Below are positions 32,470-41,860 of a stretch of DNA of 64,000 bases, one piece after another. Numbering within the stretch: the stretch's first letter is position 1; each line of letters begins with the position of its first letter. The position numbers and the translations under genes were made by a program. The notes beneath the pieces are model-generated. The model was not told the DNA's origin and made no database searches. It saw nothing but the letters and a program-made list of their open reading frames with translations. The DNA is from Bradyrhizobium acaciae (GTDB lineage Bacteria > Pseudomonadota > Alphaproteobacteria > Rhizobiales > Xanthobacteraceae): assembly GCF_020889785.1 (NCBI RefSeq), contig NZ_JACMYK010000017.1, positions 1 to 64,000 on the forward strand, given 5' to 3'.

Positions 32470-34107
32470 ATGAACTTCCAACCGCGCGGGATCAGCGACC
32501 GGGCCATCCAGGGACCGGCTTCGTATCAGAGCGAGATTGAGGCGGCCGAAGCGCTCCTCAAGACCAAGGACACCTGGAACGGCGTCACCGCGGAAGCCGT
32601 GGCGCGCATGCGCCTGCAGAACCGCTTCAAGACCGGTCTGGATGTCGCCCGCTACACGGCTGCGCTGATGCGCGCCGACATGGCCGCCTATGACGCCGAC
32701 AGCACCAAGTACACCCAGTCGCTGGGTTGCTGGCACGGCTTCATCGCCCAGCAGAAGCTGATCTCGGTCAAGAAGCACTTCGGCAATACCGACCGCCGCT
32801 ATCTCTATCTCTCCGGCTGGATGATCGCTGCGCTGCGCTCCGAGTTCGGCCCGCTGCCGGATCAGTCGATGCACGAGAAGACCTCGGTGCCGGCCCTGAT
32901 CGAGGAGCTCTACACCTTCCTGCGTCAGGCGGATTCCCGCGAGCTCAACGACATCTTCCGCGCGCTCGATGCGGCCCGCAAGGAAGGCGACAAGGCCAAG
33001 GAAAAGGCGCTGATCGAGAAGATCGACAACTTCCAGACCCACGTCGTGCCCGTCATCGCCGACATCGACGCCGGCTTCGGCAACGCGGAAGCGACCTACC
33101 TGCTCGCCAAGAAGATGATCGAGGCGGGCGCCTGCGCCCTGCAGATCGAGAACCAGGTCTCGGACGAGAAGCAGTGCGGCCACCAGGACGGCAAGGTGAC
33201 CGTGCCGCATGAGGTCTTCATCGCGAAGATCCGTGCTTGCCGCCATGCGTTCCTCGAGCTCGGCGTCGAAGACGGCATCATCGTGACCCGTACCGACTCG
33301 CTCGGCGCCGGCCTGACGCAGCAGATCGCCGTGAGCCACAAGCCCGGCGACCTCGGCGACCAGTACAACAGCTTCCTCGATTGCGAGGAAGTGACGGCTG
33401 CCAATGCGCGCAACGGCGACGTCATCATCAACCAGAACGGCAAGATGATGCGTCCGAAGCGTCTGCCCAGCAACCTCTATCAGTTCCGTCCCGGCACTGG
33501 TGCGGATCGCTGCGTGCTCGACTGCATCACCTCGCTGCAGAACGGTGCTGACCTGTTGTGGATCGAGACCGAGAAGCCGCATATCGAGCAGATCGCTTCG
33601 ATGGTCGATCGCATCCGCAAGGTCATTCCGAACGCGAAGCTTGCCTACAACAACTCGCCTTCCTTCAACTGGACCCTCAACTTCCGTTGGCAGGTCTATG
33701 ACGCGATGAAGGAAGCCGGCAAGGATGTCAGCAAGTACAACCGCGCCGAACTGATGAAGGTGGAATACGACGGTACGCCGCTGGCGATCGAAGCCGACGA
33801 GCGGATCCGTACCTTCCAGGCGGATTCGGCCAAGCGCGCCGGTATCTTCCACCACCTGATCACGCTGCCGACCTATCACACGGCTGCACTGTCGACCGAC
33901 AATCTCGCGAAGGAGTATTTCGGCGACCAGGGCATGCTCGGTTACGTCAAGAACGTGCAGCGCGCGGAAATCCGTCAGGGCATCGCATGTGCGAAGCATC
34001 AGAACATGGCGGGCTCCGACATCGGCGACGACCACAAGGAATACTTCGCCGGTGAGGCTGCCCTCAAGGCGGGCGGTGTCCACAACACGATGAACCAGTT
34101 CGGCTAA
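32470..34107 (+). CDS. aceA: Isocitrate lyase, long (about 545-residue) type
   Basis: 545 residues from the ATG at 32470 (MNFQPRGISDRAIQGPAS). It splits isocitrate to glyoxylate and succinate, the first step of the glyoxylate bypass. The active-site motif is EKQCGHQDGKVTVPHEVF (K-x-C-G-H), with the acidic metal ligands in VIADIDAGFG and the substrate loop NNSPSFNW. The KQCGHQ variant and the extra length mark the Pseudomonas-type subfamily, not the 434-residue enterobacterial form. Malate synthase is not nearby. Confidence 0.95.
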   Translation: MNFQPRGISDRAIQGPASYQSEIEAAEALLKTKDTWNGVTAEAVARMRLQNRFKTGLDVARYTAALMRADMAAYDADSTKYTQSLGCWHGFIAQQKLISVKKHFGNTDRRYLYLSGWMIAALRSEFGPLPDQSMHEKTSVPALIEELYTFLRQADSRELNDIFRALDAARKEGDKAKEKALIEKIDNFQTHVVPVIADIDAGFGNAEATYLLAKKMIEAGACALQIENQVSDEKQCGHQDGKVTVPHEVFIAKIRACRHAFLELGVEDGIIVTRTDSLGAGLTQQIAVSHKPGDLGDQYNSFLDCEEVTAANARNGDVIINQNGKMMRPKRLPSNLYQFRPGTGADRCVLDCITSLQNGADLLWIETEKPHIEQIASMVDRIRKVIPNAKLAYNNSPSFNWTLNFRWQVYDAMKEAGKDVSKYNRAELMKVEYDGTPLAIEADERIRTFQADSAKRAGIFHHLITLPTYHTAALSTDNLAKEYFGDQGMLGYVKNVQRAEIRQGIACAKHQNMAGSDIGDDHKEYFAGEAALKAGGVHNTMNQFG

Positions 34108-34491
34108 TCGAACGGATCATTCCGACTATCGGCTGGACAGGCTGGCTTGCGAGCAGCCGCCCGTCCGCCGGCCTGACGGGGGCGGTTTCGACCACGGTGA
34201 CGCGGTCGAGATCGCCCCCGCAGCGTTTCCAAAGCCGCTTGCTGCCTGGCTTCCGTGCTTTTTTGGATCTGGCTGCCGGCATTAGATGCGATCCGCGGCA
34301 GCATTCACCGCCGTCGTCCCTGCGAAAGCAGGGACCCATACTCCGCGGCGGTAGTTGTGATCGGGATTTGTCGTTCCGTCGTCGCACAACGATCGGCATT
34401 TGTGGTTATGGGTCCCTGCTTTCGCAGGGACGACAGCGAATGCTTTCTACGATCTGCGAGTCACGGCATCGGCCTTCTCGCGACATGAAAT
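34108..34491. repeat. Intergenic region with a 122-bp dyad repeat
   Basis: The arms GTCGTCCCTGCG...GGGACCCATA (34313-34340) and their 28-base perfect complement (34407-34434) bracket a 66-base centre with ATCGGGATTTGTCGTTCCGT. This CGTCCCTGCGAAAGCAGGGA family is abundant in Bradyrhizobium intergenic DNA. No gene is visible in the rest of the gap. Confidence 0.85.
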
Positions 34492-35706
34492 TCATTCGCC
34501 TGGAACTAGGCGCGCGATCGGCGGCCGCGCGAGGCGGCGGTGTCTGCGGCGGGACAGATAGAGCAGCAGGCCGGTCACGGCGAACAGCGGCATCATCGCG
34601 GCCGCCAGCATGAAGGCGAGCTTGCCGAGCCATCCCAGGATAGCGCCGCGGTGGATGTCGAGCACGCCGGCAAGGACGCGCTCGCTGAACCTTTTGTCCG
34701 CGTAGCGATCGGAGGAAATGACGCGCCCGGTGACGGCATCGATGCGGAATTCGTCACGCACGCTCTCAAGCGACGAATCCCGCGCCCATGACCGCACGCG
34801 CACCGCTGTGCCTGCGCCGGCCGGAAGGGTCAGCAGAGCCCTGCCGTAATCGTTGTTCTCCTGCTGCAGGAACGCTGACCAGACGTGATCGAACACGAGC
34901 GGCGTTGCCTCGGCCTTCGCGTCCGCCCTGGCTTCATCCTTGCTCTCGGCAGCCGTTGCGCCGCGCGGTGGTTTCGGCTGCATCGCCGCGGCGGTGGCCT
35001 GAGGCCGCGCCAGCAGCCAGTTGGCGCCCGCCTTGTACCATTCGAACGAGTACCACAGGCCGGTCAGCGTCATCACCAGATAGACCGGCAGCACCCAGGT
35101 GCCGATCACTGCGTGCAGCGAGCGGTGCAGGCCGCGGCCGCGCAGACCCAGATTGGGCTTCAGCCACATCTTGATGCTGCGTGCGCGATGCGGCCAGCGC
35201 AGCACGAGGCCTGATATCAGCATCACGATCAGGCAGATCGCGGCTGACCCCGTGATCTTGCGGCCGATGCCATTGCCGTCGCCCGGCAGCAGCAGCCAGC
35301 GATGCAGCTTGCGGACGGTGGCGAAGAAATCCTCGCCGCGCGGCGAGCCGAGCAAATGTCCGTTGTAGGGATCGACGTAAACCGAGGACGGCCGCGTGCC
35401 GCCGTCGCTGCGGGCAAAGCGGATGTGCGCCGCGGCCGATGGATCGCTGGACATGCTGACGACCGAAACCTTGCCGAAATCGCCCGCCGCCCGAAGCCGC
35501 GCGACCAGTTCGTCCGGCGTGAGTCGCCGGGTGGCGCTGGCATCGACGCGCATCATCTGGCTGTTCAGGCTGGCTTCGATCTCATCCTCAAAGGCCATCG
35601 TTGCGCCGGTCAGGCCGACCACTGCCCAGACCAGCGCCAGCACCAGCCCAACGACGGAATGCACCTGCAGCAGCGCGGCCTTGATCGGACGTCGGACATC
35701 ACTCAT
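34492..35706 (-). CDS. PepSY-domain membrane protein (PiuB-like)
   Basis: 404 residues. An N-terminal membrane segment (LLQVHSVVGLVLALVWAVVG), a PepSY-like periplasmic stretch (DELVARLRAAGDFGKVSVVS), paired membrane segments near LHRWLL/ICLIVMLISGLVLRW and IGTWVLPVYLVMTLTGLWYS, and a C-terminal one. The positioned histidines (QVHSVVG, LHRWLL, LHRSLHAVIG, DIHRG) are typical of this family, which is thought to reduce ferric siderophores or haem at the inner membrane. It overlaps the preceding gene by 8 bases in an iron-uptake operon. Confidence 0.85.
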   Translation of the reverse strand: MSDVRRPIKAALLQVHSVVGLVLALVWAVVGLTGATMAFEDEIEASLNSQMMRVDASATRRLTPDELVARLRAAGDFGKVSVVSMSSDPSAAAHIRFARSDGGTRPSSVYVDPYNGHLLGSPRGEDFFATVRKLHRWLLLPGDGNGIGRKITGSAAICLIVMLISGLVLRWPHRARSIKMWLKPNLGLRGRGLHRSLHAVIGTWVLPVYLVMTLTGLWYSFEWYKAGANWLLARPQATAAAMQPKPPRGATAAESKDEARADAKAEATPLVFDHVWSAFLQQENNDYGRALLTLPAGAGTAVRVRSWARDSSLESVRDEFRIDAVTGRVISSDRYADKRFSERVLAGVLDIHRGAILGWLGKLAFMLAAAMMPLFAVTGLLLYLSRRRHRRLARPPIARLVPGE

Positions 35707-36721
35707 CGAAGCCGGCCTTTCGGATCAGGGCGATTGCGGCCGCTTGATGCGCGGCGATTTCATCGACGGGCAGCGCATCCGTAGCGAACGATCCGATACC
35801 CTCAACGATCGGCGGCCGCTTCGCGGTCGCAAGCACCGGATATTCCAGCTCGGCGGTCGCAAGGATCGTCTGGGCCTCGGCCGTGACGAGGAATTCGAGG
35901 AAGGCGCGCGCGGCAGATGGATGCGGAGCGTGCCGGGCAATCGCCGCGCCAGTCAGATTGACGTGGCTGCCGCCGCCGGTGAACGCGGTCGGCACGGCCT
36001 TCACGGCATCGGCCCATGCGCGCCAATCATTGCCTTCGCGGCCGTCGCGGAGCTGTGCCAGCGCGACCGTGTTGCCGATGCCGATGTCGCAGCGTTCCTC
36101 AGCGATCTCGCGGACCACATCATTGTCCTTGCCGGCCGGCTTGTGGGCGAGATTGGCCTTCATCCCGGCGAGCCAGGTCTGTGTCGCATCCGTCCCGTGA
36201 TGCGCGAGATAGGCCGCGATCAGCGCGACATTGTTCTGGTGCGCGGCCGGCCGCATGCACAATTTGCCGCGCCATTTGGGATCGGCGAGTTCTTCATACG
36301 TGATTGCGACGAGGGCACTGTCCTTGCGCGCGAACATCACGCGCGGACGAACGGCGAGCGCGATCCACTGGCCGTCGTTGCCGCGCAGGTTCGCCGCCAC
36401 CGCCTGATCAAGCGCGGGCGACGCAAGCGCCTGTGTCAGCCCGCGCGTCACAAGCTGGGCTGTCTTGTCGAGACCGATGGTGAGCAGCACATCCGCGGGC
36501 GAATTGTCGCCTTCCGATGTCAGGCGCTTGACCAAACTGTCCTCGATGAAGACGGTCTTGACCTTGGTGCCGCTCGCTGCCGTGAAGGCCGCGATGGCTG
36601 GCTCGACCAGATTGGCTTCCCGGGTCGAATACAACGTGAGCTCGTCGGCGCGGACGGTGTTGACGAGCGCGGTCGCAGCCAGGACGGCAAGCAGTCCGAT
36701 CGCTGTCCGAACCGCGCCCAT
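35699..36721 (-). CDS. Periplasmic iron-binding-protein homologue (FbpA/FutA) lacking the ligand tyrosines
   Basis: 340 residues. Signal peptide to about residue 25 (TVRA), then LTLYSTREANLVEPAIAAF, the hallmark of Fe(III) binding proteins. In the second lobe the family sequence is C-D-I-A-x-G-N-x-Y-Y; here it is CDIGIGNTVALAQL (residues 211-224), so both usual Tyr ligands are replaced by Val219 and Ala220. No permease or ATPase gene follows. It lies between the TonB receptor and the PepSY protein and may bind a ferric siderophore or serve another role instead of bare iron. Confidence 0.85.
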   Translation of the reverse strand: MGAVRTAIGLLAVLAATALVNTVRADELTLYSTREANLVEPAIAAFTAASGTKVKTVFIEDSLVKRLTSEGDNSPADVLLTIGLDKTAQLVTRGLTQALASPALDQAVAANLRGNDGQWIALAVRPRVMFARKDSALVAITYEELADPKWRGKLCMRPAAHQNNVALIAAYLAHHGTDATQTWLAGMKANLAHKPAGKDNDVVREIAEERCDIGIGNTVALAQLRDGREGNDWRAWADAVKAVPTAFTGGGSHVNLTGAAIARHAPHPSAARAFLEFLVTAEAQTILATAELEYPVLATAKRPPIVEGIGSFATDALPVDEIAAHQAAAIALIRKAGFDE

Positions 36722-36722
36722 G

Positions 36723-39062
36723 CTAGAATTTTGCCGTTGCCGAGAGCGAGAAGCGGCGTGCGTCGCCCATCGCCACGGCCAGATTGCTGACGGCCGAGGG
36801 ATAGTAGACGGTGTCGAACAGGTTCTTGACGTTGAACTGGTAGATCACCGGGAAGGTCTGGACCTTGGTCTCGTAGGTCGCAAACACATCCGCGACGGTG
36901 TAGGCCGGCAGCACGAAGCTGTTCGCGGCATCGCCGGGCCGATCGCCGACATGGCGCGCGCCGCCGCCGAGCCGCAGCCGGCCGGGCAGGGTGGTGCCGA
37001 AATCATAGACCAGATAGAGCGATGCGGTGTTGAGCGCGACGTTCTGCAAGGCGTTGCCGGCGAGCGTCGGATCCTCGGTGACTCGTGCATCGGTATAGGC
37101 GTAACTGCCGATCATGCTCCAGCTATCGGTCAGCCGTCCGGTGACGTCGAGCTCGACGCCGCGTGAGCGAACCTTGCCGGCGGTGCGGTACTCGACGATG
37201 CCGGTCGAGGCGTTGAGCTGCGAGACCAGCACATTCTTCTTGTCGATGTCGTAAAGCGCAAGCGTGCCGGAGATCCGCTTGTTGAAGTCGAACTTGACGC
37301 CGGTCTCCCATTGGGTGCCCTCTTCGGGAGCGATGTTGGAGCCGATCACGACGCCGCCGGTGAGCGGCGCGATGGTCGAGGTCGGCTTCAGCGACTGCGT
37401 GTAGCTCGCATACAGCGAGACCTCATCGGTGAGCTTGAGGATGGCGCCGCCGAGCGGCAGTGCCTTGTCCCCCGAGACGTTGGTGTTGGTGATGAAGGGC
37501 CGGCCCCTGCCGGCGATCTGGTCATAGTCCATGTAGCGCACGCCGCCGACCAGCGCGAAGCGCTCGGTCAGATGCAGCGTGTCCTGGAAGAACAGCGACC
37601 ACTGGCCGAGCTTGTCGGTCTGGGCGCTGTCAGTGGCGGAGACCGTGGTGCCCGGCGAGATCAGGCCATAGACCGGATTGTAAAAGTTGAAGCTCGGCGT
37701 CGCCTGCCGGATCAGATTGTCGCGGTAGATCGTGCGGTACTGGCCGTCGCCGCCGAACAGCACCTCGTTGCGCATATTGCCGAACCAGAAATTGCCCTGC
37801 AGATAGGAGGTGCCGTAGCCGGCATTGCTGAGCGAGCCCCACGTGCCGTCATTGCTGCGGGTCTCGACACCGGTCTTGGTGTTGATGCCGGTGATGCGGA
37901 GCTGATTGGCGCTGAAGGTCTCGGTGTTGTAGCTGTAGGCGCCGAACAGCTTCCAGTCCAGATTCAGCCGGTGCACGACCGAGGCCTGCATCAGGTCGGA
38001 CGTTCCCCAAACATTGTTGAATGGCTCGTCGAGTCGGCGCGTTGCCGGGATCGCCAGCGGCGCCTTGGTTACGGAATCGAACGCAGTGCCGCGGTCGAAC
38101 GGCGTGATGAATTCGCGGTGCTCGTAGTTCAACTGGACGGTGGTGTTCTCGCCGTACCAGGCCAGCGACGGCGCGACCAGCCTCTCGCGGTGGCGTCCGA
38201 AATTGCGCCAATAGTCCTCGCTGACGCCATAGCCGATGAAGCGATAGGCGAGGCCGCCATTGCCGATCGGGCCGGTGATGTCGATCGCTCCGTCGGCGCC
38301 GGTCTTCGAATTGGCGTAGGTCGAGCCGAGCAGGGTCACCGAGCCGTGCTGATAGAGCTCGGGACGCCTGCCGATCGTGTTGACGATGCCGCCGGGGTCC
38401 ATGATGCCGTAAAGCAGCGACGCCGGGCCTTTCAGCACCTCGACGCTCTCGACCGCCGCGTTGAGGCTGCGGCCCTGTACCAACGGCATGCCGTTACGCA
38501 TGATCGAGCCGTCGCGGTTGTCGCCGAAGCCGCGACGCATCACGGCGTCCTGAGTGCCGGCCAGCGTATTGCCCTGGGTGACGCCGCTGACATTGGCAAG
38601 CGCATCGTCGAGATTGCGCGGCAACTGATCCTTCAGCACCTGCTCGGGCACGACGTTGACCGTTTGCGAGGTGTCGAGCGGCGAGGCGCCGCTGCGCAAG
38701 GTGGTCGAACTCGGCATCGCGCGGTAGTGGAGCTTCGCCTCGTTCAGCGCCGCGGCACCAGCTGCTGCGCGCTCCGATGGTGTCGGTGGCGGCGGCTGGG
38801 CATTCCGGCTGCGCTGCCATGCTGCTGCGGCCGCCTGGGTTCGCTGCGCCGACGGCGCCGAACTGGCTGCAGGCTTGCGCTTCTGCGTCGGCTGCTCGAC
38901 CATGACCGGCGGCAAGGCGACGCTCGATTGGGCGCTTGCCGGCGTCACCGCGGAGGAGACATCGGCGAGCAGGAACGCTGCGCCGATCAGCAGGCGGGTG
39001 CGGCCCTTGTCGGCGGCATTTCGATGGTCGCCGACGACCCGGCGATCAGCATTCACAGGCAC
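36723..39062 (-). CDS. TonB-dependent siderophore receptor
   Basis: 779 residues. Signal peptide around residues 20-44 (LLIGAAFLLADVSSAVTP then ASAQ), a Pro/Ala linker, then the plug domain (TVNVVPEQVLKDQLPRNLDD, GTQDAVMRRGFGDNRDGSIM, VEVLKGPASLLYG, DPGGIVNTIGRRP) and a 22-strand barrel ending in LSATAKF (terminal Phe). It belongs to the FhuE/FpvA-like ferric siderophore group. GTG start at 39062; a second GTG 6 bases on is possible. One base separates it from the next gene. A probable Irr box lies upstream. Confidence 0.92.
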   Translation of the reverse strand: MPVNADRRVVGDHRNAADKGRTRLLIGAAFLLADVSSAVTPASAQSSVALPPVMVEQPTQKRKPAASSAPSAQRTQAAAAAWQRSRNAQPPPPTPSERAAAGAAALNEAKLHYRAMPSSTTLRSGASPLDTSQTVNVVPEQVLKDQLPRNLDDALANVSGVTQGNTLAGTQDAVMRRGFGDNRDGSIMRNGMPLVQGRSLNAAVESVEVLKGPASLLYGIMDPGGIVNTIGRRPELYQHGSVTLLGSTYANSKTGADGAIDITGPIGNGGLAYRFIGYGVSEDYWRNFGRHRERLVAPSLAWYGENTTVQLNYEHREFITPFDRGTAFDSVTKAPLAIPATRRLDEPFNNVWGTSDLMQASVVHRLNLDWKLFGAYSYNTETFSANQLRITGINTKTGVETRSNDGTWGSLSNAGYGTSYLQGNFWFGNMRNEVLFGGDGQYRTIYRDNLIRQATPSFNFYNPVYGLISPGTTVSATDSAQTDKLGQWSLFFQDTLHLTERFALVGGVRYMDYDQIAGRGRPFITNTNVSGDKALPLGGAILKLTDEVSLYASYTQSLKPTSTIAPLTGGVVIGSNIAPEEGTQWETGVKFDFNKRISGTLALYDIDKKNVLVSQLNASTGIVEYRTAGKVRSRGVELDVTGRLTDSWSMIGSYAYTDARVTEDPTLAGNALQNVALNTASLYLVYDFGTTLPGRLRLGGGARHVGDRPGDAANSFVLPAYTVADVFATYETKVQTFPVIYQFNVKNLFDTVYYPSAVSNLAVAMGDARRFSLSATAKF

Positions 39063-39140
39063 TCTTCGACTTCCGATTCACGCGAACTCATTCACGCCGC
39101 GCCTCTAGCAGTCGGCGCCCGCGAAATGAACCGGAGCAGA

Positions 39141-39181
39141 CTTGAATCCCTCTAACCGAGTTGGATTTGAACCGTTCTAAG
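39141..39181. promoter_or_regulatory. Tandem Irr-box (ICE)-like sites upstream of the TonB receptor
   Basis: ATTTGAACCGTTCTAAG (39165-39181) resembles the rhizobial Irr/ICE inverted repeat (TTTAGAAC-NN-TTCTAAA type), with two mismatches in its left arm. CTTGAATCCCTCTAAC starts 25 bases further left and keeps TTGAA...TCTAA at the same spacing. Both lie about 80-120 bases upstream of the receptor start, where an iron-responsive regulator is expected. The matching is by eye. Confidence 0.55.
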
Positions 39182-39336
39182 ACGCAGCAAGGCGCGCGCG
39201 CGTGCGCGAGCCCTGCACCTCATGACTTGATTGTCTCGTTAGCGCGTCAAATGGTCGCGCGATGATGGCCTGAGACTGCGGTCGCTATCGCGTCACACCT
39301 CAAGCGTAGTGTCTGCCGTAGGTCGCGCGATTCGCC

Positions 39337-39570
39337 TCACGACATCGCCAGGCTGACCGGCGCTTTGCCGACCATGCCCGTGCTGACGCCATCGCGTGCC
39401 ATCGATTCGATCTCGCTCCAGTTCTCGCGAAAGATCCGTGCCGCCTCGTTGGCGCTTTCCGCCTGGATCGTCAGACTGCACGCGCGTCTGGTGCCGTTGC
39501 TGGCGAGCTGGAAGTAGAGGACATAGCCAGACGATTCCGCGCTCCGCGCGTCCAACGGTGCCTGCTGCAT
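39337..39570 (-). CDS. Hypothetical protein, 77 residues
   Basis: The reading frame from the ATG at 39570 (MQQAPLDARSAESSGYVLYF) has GGGGAA 9 bases upstream; an ATG at 39585 would add five residues. It is a soluble alpha/beta-looking protein (QLASNGTRRACSLTIQAESA followed by an amphipathic helix NEAARIFRENWSEIESMARD) with no motif I recognise. Confidence 0.6.
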   Translation of the reverse strand: MQQAPLDARSAESSGYVLYFQLASNGTRRACSLTIQAESANEAARIFRENWSEIESMARDGVSTGMVGKAPVSLAMS

Positions 39571-39762
39571 GTAGGTTTTCCCCATAGTGTTCTTGTTGCG
39601 CCACCCGCAGATAGGATTTGACAGGGATGCGGCGCCTTCGTGATTCAAATCGCGCAATCTTCACGATTGCGCATTTTGTTCAGCGGTGTTGCCGGGATTC
39701 AACAGGAGATGGAACCCGCGCCGCGCGTTTGACTGCAACTCAGCAGCGATCGCGACGTGGCC

Positions 39763-40702
39763 TCAACCGCGGTGCGGCCTAAGCATCGTGTCCGGATGCA
39801 CCATCAGGGTTTCCTGGATCGAGGTCGCGAGCATCGACCCATTGCGATCATGGACGCGGGCGATCGACAGCCCGCGGCCGCCATCGGCGCAGGGACTTTC
39901 GGTTTCGACATGCATCCAGGAGTCGGGCGAAAATGCGCGGTGAAACCAGATGCAGTGGTTGAGGCTCGACAGGTAAAGCGGCGCGCGTGATTGCAGATCG
40001 CGGAGATGGCCGCCGACGCTGGAGAAGTTGAGCCACCAATCCGAGAGATAGGCGAACACCGCGGCCTGGGCGCGGGAACCTGATGTAAGCGGCCGCCTGT
40101 TCCTGATCCAGAAGCGCAAGCACGGCCTTGCGGTCGCGGCCGACAACTGATGTTCGATCGCGGGGATGCGGAAATCCATGCTGGGCTTGACGTGCTGGGA
40201 GTAAGGACCAAGCGGCCGCAACTGCGCCATCAACGCATCAGGGATCATGCTCAGGTCGGGCAGGCTTTCCGGATCTTCGGACCGTGCAAACGGCGAGGCG
40301 TGCCGCGGACCCGGCTGCGGTGCGCAGAACGTGGCGTGCGCGCTCAGCACGGCGTGCCCGTCGCCCTGGCTGCCGACTACATGGCGCGAGGAGAATCGCT
40401 TGCCGTCCTGGAGGACCTGCGCGTAAGGTGATGCGCCGCGTGGGATCGGCACCGCGCAGGAACAGGAGCTGCAGCATCGCGGCCGGGCGATCGTCGGGAG
40501 CGCTGAGTGTCGCGGCCATCATGGCCTGGCCGAGGATCTGGCCGCCATAGGAACGGCCGTTGAGGTTGCCGTCGCCGAAGCGGCTGCGATAGCGCAGCGG
40601 GGCGATGGTTTCGAGCGAGACCAGCGCCTCGGCTGCCTTGCCGTCCCATGGATCGCACGCGATGTCGTCAGGCTGCGCGCCGCGGATGTCTTGCCCGTCC
40701 AT
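39763..40702 (-). pseudogene. tesB: Acyl-CoA thioesterase II (TesB), frameshifted
   Basis: From the ATG at 40702 the first frame encodes the TesB N-terminus (RYRSRFGDGNLNGRSYGGQI, MLQLLFLRGADPTRRIT). Homology then continues in the next frame (YAQVLQDGKRFSSRHVVGSQ, FAYLSDWWLNFSS, SLNHCIWFHRAFSPDSW, GGRGLSIARVHDRNG) to the stop at 39763. The break lies near 40422-40427, where one extra base (or two missing) separates the frames. The total of about 310 residues is right for the double-hotdog TesB fold. It overlaps the gene upstream as TGATG. Either a recent mutation or a sequence error. Confidence 0.82.
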
Positions 40703-41817
40703 CACATCGCCGGGAATTTCTGCGGTCCCGGATAGAGCGGATAGCCGGCCGCTACGCCGTACTCGCTGATGCCGAATCCGGTCTCGTTGCCGCTTTCGAG
40801 CCGGACGACATGGTCCGACAATGTGCGTGCGATGGCGCGCGTCGCGGCATCGTCCAGGTTCCAGATGTCGTGCGCGGCATGGTGCTCGCCGCGATCGTCG
40901 CCGTGGGTCCAGCCTTGCAGGCCGCCATACATGCCGGCCTTGAGATAAAATCGCGTCGGCAATCCCAGCATCCTGACGTGGCGCGGCTCGCCGCGCTCGA
41001 AGGTGAAGGTGAAATCGGCTGCCGTGATGGTCTGGCCGAGCGGATCGTCAGCCCATTCGATCTTGTGCTCCACCGAGATCACCTCGCGATGCGACATCGA
41101 TCCGTCCGCCTCGCGGCGGAACTCGGTGCCAGAGAGGTAATGCGGCTTGCCCGGCGTGCGCTCCTTGATGAAGATCGACAGCGCCGATGCCTCGAACTGG
41201 AACATCGACCAGGTCCAGAAGAAATTGCGATGGGTCGCAACCGGCGGCTTGGTCTCGTCGGTGCGCATCTCGGAGCGCAGGCCCCAGGAGCGGTCGCGCT
41301 GTCCCCACCACAGCTCCGGCTCGATCTCGTAACGCTTGCCGTCGGCAACGATCCAGCCGCGCCAGCGGCCGAATTGCGAGACGCGGGCGAGGTCCTCCTC
41401 GACGACGCCATTGCGCTCGCGGAAATTCTGCTTCTCCTGCGCCGCCGGAAAGCTCGCCTTGAATTCGAGCTCAAAGCTGATGCCGGACGGGTTCTCGGCG
41501 AGCGACAGCCGGTGCAGACCCATGCCCTCGACGATCTCGATCCTGAGCCCGCCGACCTCCGTCTCCAGCGGACGGTTTCCGAGCCGGCGCGAGGCGCGGA
41601 AATTGTGCTGGCGGCGGCCGATCGTGATGCCGGCAAAGCCGTCCATCACGTTGCGGTTTGGGTAGTAGCCGAGCCCGATATCGATCAGCAGTTCGCTGCC
41701 GTCGATCGGATGTGCGGTGTACCAATAACGCTCGGTAAATCTGATGTCGCCGCCGCCTGCCTTGGCAAACGGCTGCGGCGTCTGGTGGCCGATGAGATCG
41801 TCCTGGGCTGTCAGCAT
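40702..41817 (-). CDS. Conserved hypothetical protein, possibly lipocalin/CrtC-like
   Basis: 371 residues from the ATG at 41817 (MLTAQDDLIGHQTPQPF), with AGGACAAG upstream. Repeated aromatic-rich beta strands (RYWYTAHPIDGSELLIDIGL, HNFRASRRLG, RYEIEPELWWGQRDRSWGLR, FFWTWSMFQFE) suggest a beta-barrel or double-barrel fold, such as the AttH/CrtC-like lipocalin group. No signal peptide is present. It is translationally coupled to the thioesterase and follows the SBP gene by 44 bases, so it belongs to the catabolic locus. Function is unknown. Confidence 0.72.
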   Translation of the reverse strand: MLTAQDDLIGHQTPQPFAKAGGGDIRFTERYWYTAHPIDGSELLIDIGLGYYPNRNVMDGFAGITIGRRQHNFRASRRLGNRPLETEVGGLRIEIVEGMGLHRLSLAENPSGISFELEFKASFPAAQEKQNFRERNGVVEEDLARVSQFGRWRGWIVADGKRYEIEPELWWGQRDRSWGLRSEMRTDETKPPVATHRNFFWTWSMFQFEASALSIFIKERTPGKPHYLSGTEFRREADGSMSHREVISVEHKIEWADDPLGQTITAADFTFTFERGEPRHVRMLGLPTRFYLKAGMYGGLQGWTHGDDRGEHHAAHDIWNLDDAATRAIARTLSDHVVRLESGNETGFGISEYGVAAGYPLYPGPQKFPAM

Positions 41818-41860
41818 TGTTCTTGTCCTTGTGTTTGAGCCGGGGATGCGAAGCGCGGGA

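Noticed and set aside
32404-34083. Long minus-strand open frame opposite aceA
   Set aside because: The plus strand encodes isocitrate lyase with all motifs; the opposite frame has no recognisable domain or ribosome-binding site.
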